Shown piece by piece: positions 56,627 to 64,000 of a stretch of DNA of 64,000 bases. The notes beneath the pieces are model-generated. The model searched no databases. It worked only from the letters and a program-made list of their open reading frames with translations, and was not told the DNA's origin. The translations under genes were made by a program, and so were the position numbers. The first letter of the stretch is position 1. Each line of letters opens with the position of its first letter. Source of the stretch: Tetradesmus obliquus (Eukaryota; Chlorophyta; Chlorophyceae; Sphaeropleales; Scenedesmaceae); NCBI GenBank assembly GCA_030272155.1, contig CP126197.1, positions 2,294,001 through 2,358,000 of the forward strand, read 5' to 3'.

Positions 56627-58447
56627 TTGAGGGAGCAAGGGTGTGGCTGCTGTGCGTGGTGTGCTGCTTTATGGGCTGTGTGCTGCAGGGCACCGGGCTG
56701 TGCACTGCTGCGCTGTTGGGGGCGCTGCAATTTTGCACTATCGGACCATGGTTGACGACAGCTTGTGTGCGTATCATGCAAGCAACCCGCCAAACTGCAG
56801 GGCGGATGTTGGCTGACTATGACCGCCAAGCTATCGGTGCGTTTAGTTCAGAAGCTTGATCCCCGCAGCTTTTGGCATGCTGTGTAAGGTGTACCTCCTC
56901 CTCTTTTGTTCTGGCATCAGCCTGTCATCAACACGGTACATGCAGCTGCTGCACAGCTGTTTGGCTTGGCTTTCTTACTGCAGTGCAGTTGCGGTGGCAG
57001 CCTGGTGCATGCATATGACGCCAGTATCACCTGCTGGCAGCAGCAGCAGCAGCATATGACGCTAGTATCACCGTGTCAGCGCTGATAGAGCCACATGTTG
57101 CTCTGCAAGCTGCCCAACCAGCTTGCTGCTTCTCGCATGGGTTTGTCCGGTTACATGTAGATGTGCGCTGCAGATACACACGCGTGGGTTAGCTGTTGGT
57201 TCTTATGCGTATGTGGATGACCTTTCCAAATTTGGACTTGAAAGTGCCAACTGACGTGTTACGCATATTACTTTACCTGTACGTAGCAAACCCACATGCT
57301 GTTTTGTGGTTGCATTTTGACTGCTGAGTCATGTTTGGTCTTGACTTTGACCTGACCGTTTCAGCACCAACTGTACGACAGCAGATACCGCAGCATGTGC
57401 TGCTGTTGCAACAGCAATTGGCTGCTTGTGTGTGTTTGCATGCATGCGTGTGTGGGCTTGTGCGCACCGTTGATCGGCGTCAGGGTTGGTGGATAGCACA
57501 GGAACATCTGTACTTTCGATCGACCCAAGCTAGGTTGTACTGCTGTACTGACTTGTTTGCAACATGCTCCATGTACATTGTGATGTAGACGTGGGAAGCA
57601 GCGTTCTTGTATGCTGCAGTCTGGTTTGTACAGCATTGCGCAAGACAGCATGCTGTCACTGCTCGGGACATGATGTGTGCTTGCTTTGTGGTGCTGCTCG
57701 GGGTGGGTTTGTGAATGGTGGCAGGGCCTATCTGTAACCAGCTCTCCCTACACGCTTTCATGATGACAGTCAAGGTGATGCGCAGCATTGGTGTCACGTC
57801 TCTGTATCTCTGAAGCTCACGATTTGTCACGATTCTGAAGCTCACGATTTGCTCATTTGTCCGCCTGCTGTGTACCATCATGGCATGTTCGCTGTTCAAG
57901 GTGCGGCAGTAGTAGCAGTGGGGCCTGGCAGCCTCAGCAGTTCTAAGAAGCAAGTGATGAAGTCTGCACTGCGCAAGGTGGACAGTGCTGCTCGGTTACA
58001 GGGCATTTCGTATGCTGCCGCTCTTCACCACTTTCTTCGAACCGTGCACAATTGCAGAAGCCCAACCACCTGCTCCAGGCTGCGAGAACAGGGAAAATGT
58101 AGGAGGTTGTGGCAGCCCGTCACGTTTCACTGTTCAGGACTTGCTTCGATTTTATTAGTCTTCTCATTATATTGGCTGCATGCACAAGACTCCTACAGGT
58201 GCGAGTGAGTGTCATGTGATGTACCGCTCGTGTACCTGCCGGCGTCCTGCGCAGGACCCGCATGCGGGTGCGTGTGGCCAGTGACTGCTGACATACAATG
58301 CTGGCCTGAGGTTGTACATAAGAATACTGTACATGACGCTATGTAAAGTGATCTGCTACGTTGATCTTGCGTTTCTGAACACATCGAGCAGCACCCAAAT
58401 CAAAACTTCAGCAGCACTCGCCGCACTACGCTTGTGCACCCGCTTCG
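56627..58447. other. Region between coiled-coil and ZIP genes
   Basis: It holds the 3' UTR of the coiled-coil gene (TGTAA at 56883-56887) and the ZIP promoter. A 17-base direct repeat (CTGAAGCTCACGATTTG) occurs at about 57810 and 57834. No gene recognised. Confidence 0.45.
56883..56887 (+). terminator. Candidate TGTAA polyadenylation signal of the coiled-coil gene
   Basis: First TGTAA after the stop, 257 bases downstream. Confidence 0.4.
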
Positions 58448-60396
58448 ATGCACCCGCTGATGCAAGCCGCCTCAATGCGGGTGCTTCAGCATTCCGCACG
58501 ACCTGCTGTCCCATCCCTCGCAGATCACGACCCGCATCATGGCCACGCCCACGACCACGACCACGGCCATGACCAGGCAGCAGCAGCAGGAGGCTTGTCA
58601 TCTCTCGACCTAAGGCTGCTAGCCATGGCAGTTATCCTCGTGGGTGGTTTAGCTGGCGTGCTGCTTCCACTTCTGGGCAAGTGGCTGGCCTCCCCTGACA
58701 GTGTGACTGGCCGGGCAGTGAGGGCCTTCTCAGGCGGTGCCATCCTTGGCGTGGCCCTGGTGGGTGCCTTGCAGCAGCAGTGGACACCGACAAGCCTGTT
58801 TAGTGTGCAAAAGCCTTTGAGCTGTGATGGTGTGAGATCCAGCCAGTATGTGTGCGAGCAATGCTGGTGCTGACAACTTGCGGCTGGGGCCAGGCTGGCC
58901 ATCTTGTTTGTTGCTGCTCATGCTGCTGCATCTCCTCTGCCCCTTTGAATGCACCTGCCCGTGCATTTGAATGATTGGCTTGCCACAACTATGACATTGT
59001 GAATCATTGTATAGATCACATGTTGACATCAACAACCATGTGATAAGGTGTTACCACTCTATTGGCTGCAGATCCACATCATCCCTGAGGGCATGGAGCT
59101 GATGTCTGACGTGGCAGGCAGCTACCACGGCGCAGGAGGCCTGCCAGTGGCGGCAGGTGAGCAGCAGCTAAACCTGTTGTTTTACAGCTACAGCAGTCGT
59201 TGAGTGGTGGCCCTTGAACAGCCAGGATGTGGTTCACCTACATGTGCAGCAGTTGTTCAACATCCAGTGTGTGTGGTTGACTCCGACAACTTTTCTGCAG
59301 GGGACTGCAGGTAGCAGCAGTTGATGCAGCCAACAGGATGCCGCTGCAGAATAACTCTAATCAGCGTTGATGCTACATTTTGAAATCTTGTGATCAGCAG
59401 AACCTTTCCTTGCACAATGAAATGTGCTACAGCACAGTGTGTCAGCTCTGCGCATTGCCCGTTTGACAACATTGTGCTTTTGCAGCTAACAGCTCAAGTG
59501 GGAAGTCTGCAGTCGCCCTGCTTTGCTGCTAATACAACTGCTGCCATGTTTCCGCCGAAATTCTTACCACCATGTGTGCTGCAGGCTTGCTGCTGCTGCT
59601 GTTCATCGACTACCTGGCAACCTACCTCCTGGCAGGTCGTCAGCTGCTGAAGCAGCAGCAGCAGCAGCAGCAGCAAAGGAAGGCAGCAGCCCACAGCCAG
59701 GCGAACAACCTGCACGCATGCTGCCCTGTCAGCGGCACCTCCAGCAGCGCTGCTGCTTCTGCTGCTGGCAGTGCTACCGGCAGCAAGGCATCAGATCTTG
59801 AGCAGGGCACAGCAGCAGCACCCCTGCCAGGTGAAGCAGCGATCGGCACAGCAGCAACCGGCATCTCCCCGTTTGCGCACAGCCACCACCACCTGCCAGC
59901 CTGCGCAATCACCACCATCAAGCACCTTGTAACATGTTATTCCATGGAGGTGGGCTGTGTCTTCCACAGCGTGATCATCGGCATTAGCATTGGCGTCACA
60001 ACAAATGCACCGCTGCTTGTTACATTGACAGCTGTCATGATATTCCACCAGGCACTGGAGGGCCTAGCTCTCGGCAGTGTGCTGGCACTGACTCAGCTGT
60101 CAATGTTGAAGAAGCTTTCCATGGCTGCTGCGTTTGCGCTGTGCATGCCGTTTGGAATCGCTGTGGGCCTGGCGATTGCAGGCGGGCACGATGCGGATTC
60201 GCTGCCATGGCTAGCAGCGCAGGGTGTGCTGAATGGAGTGTCAGGTGGCATGCTGCTGTATGTGTCAATGTATTCGTTGCTGGCTGAGGAGTTTAGCAAG
60301 ACAGATCTGATCTACCGGCCCGGTGTTGCGGCACTGCTGGCAGCGGCTGTGGTGGCGGGTGTTGGCAGCATGGCTGTGATTGGCATCTGGGGGTGA
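58448..60396 (+). CDS. ZIP family divalent metal transporter
   Basis: ZIP proteins carry Zn, Fe or Mn into the cytosol across plasma or organelle membranes. Exons 58448-58759, 59072-59156 and 59585-60396; phases close, giving 402 residues. A His/Asp-rich N-terminus (HGHAHDHDHGHD, about 31-43) can bind metal. Membrane segments follow: LLAMAVILVGGLAGVLLPLL, AILGVAL joined to IHIIPEGMEL across intron 1, LLLLLFIDYLATYLL, then a long variable cytosolic loop (polyGln, Ala/Ser, SHHH), then VGCVFHSVIIGISIGV with the metal-binding His260 and HQALEGLALG with His287 and Glu291, then three more helices. These HS...G and HQ..EG motifs are the ZIP signature. The start chosen is the first Met in frame. Subfamily and metal were not determined. 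Confidence 0.94.
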
Positions 60397-61827
60397 TGTG
60401 GCGGCATCTGGAAGCTTGTTTGGAGGATGAGGATGCCTTGTAGCTGTGGCAGTTGGCGGTGTATTGCTTGTTTGTTGCACACGTGCATGCTTTGTGGGGC
60501 TGCAGAATGCTCAAAGTTTCTCACTGGCGGCTTTTGGCTAGGCTAGGGAGTGACAAGACAGAGGTGGTTGCATGTAGGGCCGGGCATGATGCAGAATGGC
60601 AGGGCACCAGCTACCTCAGCTTGCATAGCAAATGAGCTTGCATAGTACTACTGTGCATGTAGTCATTGAGCTTGCACAGTACTGTATATTCCGTGGCTAA
60701 TAAATGACTTGTGAAGTGCCAGATGGCAGTGCCAGCAGCCGGCTGCAGCTTTGAACAATCTTGCAGCATGGCCACCAACAGTGCTTCGCATTGTTACAGT
60801 GTAACTGACAGTTGCACCGCATACAGTTTGCAGCATTGCTGCTGCCTGTGAGCCCAGAAGATTCAAGCACCTGCCAGGTGCTGCAGCAGTGCTAGCCCAG
60901 GCTACTCGGCATTCCACTGGACTGCCTGCTGTTGCCTTCAGCCAGGTGCTGCAAGCATGAGTAACAAACAGTCGACATGCTGTCATGCTGATTATTCAGA
61001 AAGCAAGAACATGCCATGAAGGTGTAAGGGGCATCAAAGGATCAGCTACACACAGCACTTCCGCACAGGTCAGACACAGCATAGACTTGGAGTATGATCT
61101 AGGGTCTTTATTGAACATACGACTGCAAAGAACAGTTGAGTGCTTGCTGAACATGCAGAAAGCCGGGCAGATGACAACGTGTCTGCAAACACAGCCGTTG
61201 CGCAGCGTGCGGTGCTGACGCTTGCCAGCTAGCAACAATGTGGAGGCAGAATGACTTGTTAACACAGCCAGGAACATGCTGCCAGAGCTGCATCGGCTGC
61301 TGCCTGGCAGATGCTTTTGATAACGCCATGGCAATCCATCAGCTTCAAATGCAGCTCACATCCCTCCTTGTTTCAGCAGAGGAAAATACCCAGCAATGCG
61401 CTGGAGTCCAATAAGCCTCAGAGCAGGAAACTGCTGCATTGCACAAGTTGCACGCACCTATGCTGTATCACATCAGTGTATAGGTGTCACATGCTCAATG
61501 CGGCACACGGTAATCATCCCAGCAGCACAGGCTGCCGTCACAGTACCCTGTGCATTGCTGCACATGAGCCCGTGCAAGGGTGTCTGTTATTAGCCGTCAG
61601 CTGCAGCCCATGCTATGATACACTGTATATCACAGGTGGCACCTGTCACGGTTTATTATGTTGAGCCTGTTGCACAAGCAATGCTTCTGCCTCTTCTGAT
61701 GTACAAATGCGTGTGCATTATGAACCCTGCAGCAACTAAAACAACATACAGCTTAGCATCACGATAAGCTGCCAGCACTACATGATACACGCGACCTAGA
61801 ACCGTTGCTCGTCTCCAAACAAACACC
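60397..61827. other. Convergent region, ZIP / lipase
   Basis: 3' UTRs and spacer; no gene recognised. TTACAGTGTAA at 60794-60804 supplies a TGTAA motif on both strands. Confidence 0.45.
60794..60804. terminator. Two-way TGTAA polyadenylation candidate
   Basis: TTACA (60794-60798, TGTAA on the minus strand) is directly followed after one base by TGTAA (60800-60804). It is 398 bases past the ZIP stop and about 1 kb past the lipase stop. Confidence 0.3.
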
Positions 61828-63615
61828 TCAGTTGCCACCAGCTGCAGTCACGCATGCCTGCAGGTGTGCAACGTAGTTGCTGATGTAATGATCCTCAACA
61901 GTCATAGCTGTCTTCCAATCCACGTCAGTATAACACGACTGTGTCGAGCCGCTGCTGCTGTCACATACAGCAAAGCTACCAGAGGGCTGCCCGCAGCGCA
62001 GGTTGTTGTTAACGGTGTCAATGCGGTAGCGGGAGCCGGCAGTGAACCAGGCCTGCACGCAGCTGCTGCTGCTGCTGTGGCTGCCAAAGTTGTCGCAGCC
62101 TGGGTCCTCATCAATGTTAGGGAGCTGCACCACAGGGTCCTGGCAGCAGCAGTGGCAGCAGCAGCAGCAGATGAAGCAATGTCAGCAACTGAACATACCA
62201 TGCATCAAGAAGGTGACTACTGTGCTCACACCAGGGCTGACAGCATTACTCCCAACACTGTGCAGGCACTACAGCACCTGAAACCATGCGATCACCACCT
62301 CAACCGAGCTGGTGCGTCTAACTAAACTGGTGCTACATCAGGCAGGCAGTGCCGCACTCACTGCCATGTTCCACCAGGCCATGGTGCTGCTGCCCAGCGT
62401 GGCGTTATAGGCTGCAGCCCAGTCAGCATCACCAATCTGTGGGCAGCCGAATGTGGCCAGGCGCAGGTTGCTGAAGCCGTCACGGGACAGCATGAAGCCT
62501 GCAAGGGTGGCCTGGGCAGCACCCTGAAGCAGCAGCAGCAGCAGCAGCAGGGGTAGAAGCAACAGATTGAGCTCTAGTTGCCGGGCTTGGCAGGCAAGGT
62601 GCAGCAGGGGACATGGGCTGCTGCTGGTGCGGTTGTGGAGGAGTTGGGTTGCCTGTCCAATGCCTGCTACAGCTTATGGCACGGCAGCCGCTGCCAAGTG
62701 CCTATGGATGAAGCGAGCACCAAAGTATGGATGAAGCGAGCACCAAAGTGCCTATGGATGAAGAGAGCACCAAAGTATGGATGAAGAGAGCACCAAAGTA
62801 CACGCAAAAACAAACATCATGCTGCTGCTGCCAGCAGCTGCCTGCACATCCCAAGCACATGCTGCTTGCATGCTTCTATACTCTGTATTATGCAGACATC
62901 CTGTTTGGTAAATCAATCAACACACTCACCAGGGAGTGGCCTGTCAGCACGATAGGCACGCTGGCACCCACTGCCGCCTGTGCTGCCTTGATTGCTGCCA
63001 CCAGCTCTGCGTATGCGCTGATGCTGTTGGGGTAGGAGTCGCTGTCATAGCTGTCAACAGCAGCATCAGTCAGGCTCAGCAGGAAGCCGCTGTGCACGTT
63101 GCCTGCAGCAGCGCCGCTGTAGCTGAAGGGAGTCTGACTGCAGCACAGCAGCAAAAGCACACACACAGCACAGAGCAGGAAAACAGGTTCAGTGGCCGAG
63201 CCAGCAGATTGCAGTTTGTTTAGCGCAGAGCTGCAGTCTGGTGGCTGCAGATCGTGCACTCATCTGCAGTCAAAGCTTGCATGGTGTCATGTTCTTCATG
63301 CTGGCAAGCTTGAGCAGCAGTCAGCACCCAACACTACTCAACGCAGCACTACATGCCAGCAAACTTATCTATCTGTGCAGCACTCACACGCTGTTGAAGT
63401 CCTCTCCAGTGGAGGTTGCCGCATTCACGAAGATGCTGCCTGTGAGGTCTGTGCCGCGGAACGCCACATAGATGGCATCATTCGTTGGCAGCACAAACGC
63501 GTACAGGAAGCGGGCACTGGCCTCGGGGTGGGTGAGGTTCCTTGAGAGGCGCTGCACAAAGGTGGGGGCGTGGCTGCTGAGGCTGGCTGTGGCTGCTGCC
63601 AGGGCAGTGGCATAC
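61828..63615 (-). CDS. Class 3 (fungal-type) lipase, 5' end outside the window
   Basis: Lipase_3 enzymes are alpha/beta hydrolases that cut ester bonds of tri- or diacylglycerols or galactolipids. Minus-strand exons: 63388-63615, 62930-63137, 62362-62523 and 61828-62139; phases close. Motifs in order: AIYVAFRGTDLTGSIFVN (the VAFRGT strand), NVHSGFL (the VH.GF motif), VPIVLTGHSL spliced to GAAQATLAGF, giving the nucleophile elbow GHSLGAAQA with the Ser nucleophile just before the intron, FGCPQIGDADW (FG.P..G), MA spliced to DPVVQLP with the catalytic Asp, and EDHYISNYVAHL with the catalytic His. The C-terminal part holds about seven Cys, suggesting disulfides and a secretory route (inference). 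The first exon shown begins in phase 2, so at least one upstream exon is missing. Confidence 0.92.
62699..62800. repeat. Minisatellite in a lipase intron
   Basis: Four units of TATGGATGAAGCGAGCACCA + AA (two with GCGAG, two with GAGAG), arranged as two tandem double units of about 50 bases. Confidence 0.9.
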
Positions 63616-64000
63616 CTGCAGAGAGCATGAGGCAGTGGACAGGGAGGCGCAGGGTGAGTCATGATCAGGAGTGCTGCTGATGCGTGCAGCAGCACATTCA
63701 GTTCATAAACATGCTGCCAGCCATTACAGTGTCGCAATGTCACATAAACATGCTGCCAGCCATTACAGTGTCATGTGCAGACAGTCGGCGTCTGCAATGC
63801 TATGGGCACATTTCTGGTCACATGCAGAGTGCAGCAGCATGTGCTAGACTGCTGAGCAAGCGGGTGCTTTGATGTGTAGTGTGTGCTACCAAACAACTGC
63901 CTGCTGGAGAGGGCCCTGTTGCGCCAAGCACTGCAGTGCACGGGCTGTCAGTTGCACTCAATATTGCAAGTAAGGCACAACAAACTTCACCAGAGCACTC
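63616..64000. other. Lipase upstream intron or 5' flank
   Basis: No exon could be seen on either strand. It contains a 30-base direct repeat. Confidence 0.4.
63704..63772. repeat. 30-base exact direct repeat
   Basis: CATAAACATGCTGCCAGCCA and the next ten bases occur at 63704-63733 and again at 63743-63772, 39 bases apart. Confidence 0.9.

Overview
The window reads as nuclear DNA of a green alga, most likely a chlorophycean such as a Scenedesmus/Tetradesmus relative (inference). The grounds are plant-type gene content (a plastid terminal oxidase with a transit-peptide-like N-terminus, a CCT-motif protein, MED22), GT-AG introns in nearly every gene, TGTAA polyadenylation-type motifs after several stops, and heavy use of CAG/CTG runs in both introns and exons. 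No rRNA, convincing tRNA, CRISPR array or complete mobile element was seen.

Layout, left to right: MED22 (-, 1401-3822) head to head with the exosome cofactor MPP6 (+, 4550-5311); a PhzF-fold isomerase (-, 6972-10306); a CCT-motif protein (-, 12124-14179) with an apparent one-base frameshift; plastid terminal oxidase PTOX (-, 16709-21898) head to head with a copper amine oxidase of 18 exons (+, 22563-31805); a fasciclin-domain cell-surface glycoprotein (+, 33060-35793); an AlgH/UPF0301 protein (+, 37708-40597); an amidoligase-family protein (-, 42188-43810); a 2,402-residue membrane-anchored coiled-coil protein of unknown function (+, 45506-56626); a ZIP metal transporter (+, 58448-60396); and a class 3 lipase whose 5' end lies outside the window (-, 61828-63615). 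Exon models were built by hand from reading frame, splice consensus and phase. Except where stated, the phases close without a gap.

The most striking feature is not a single gene. In at least seven of the intron-containing genes, short pieces that span an exon edge (the last bases of an intron plus the start of an exon, or the end of an exon plus its 5' splice site) recur as tandem, diverged copies inside the neighbouring intron or flank. MED22 exon 4 has six such copies, one amine oxidase exon has about five, PTOX has them at five boundaries, and the coiled-coil gene at most of its middle exons. The duplicates keep splice signals but usually run into stop codons or lose key residues; one amine oxidase copy has Asn in place of the catalytic Asp. 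This looks like a recurrent way in which introns grow in this genome. A second theme is that many 3' splice sites follow (CTG)n instead of an ordinary polypyrimidine tract.

The genes do not form a pathway. They are a typical eukaryotic mixture of transcription (MED22, CCT), RNA decay (MPP6), plastid redox (PTOX), amine and lipid turnover, metal transport and cell surface functions.
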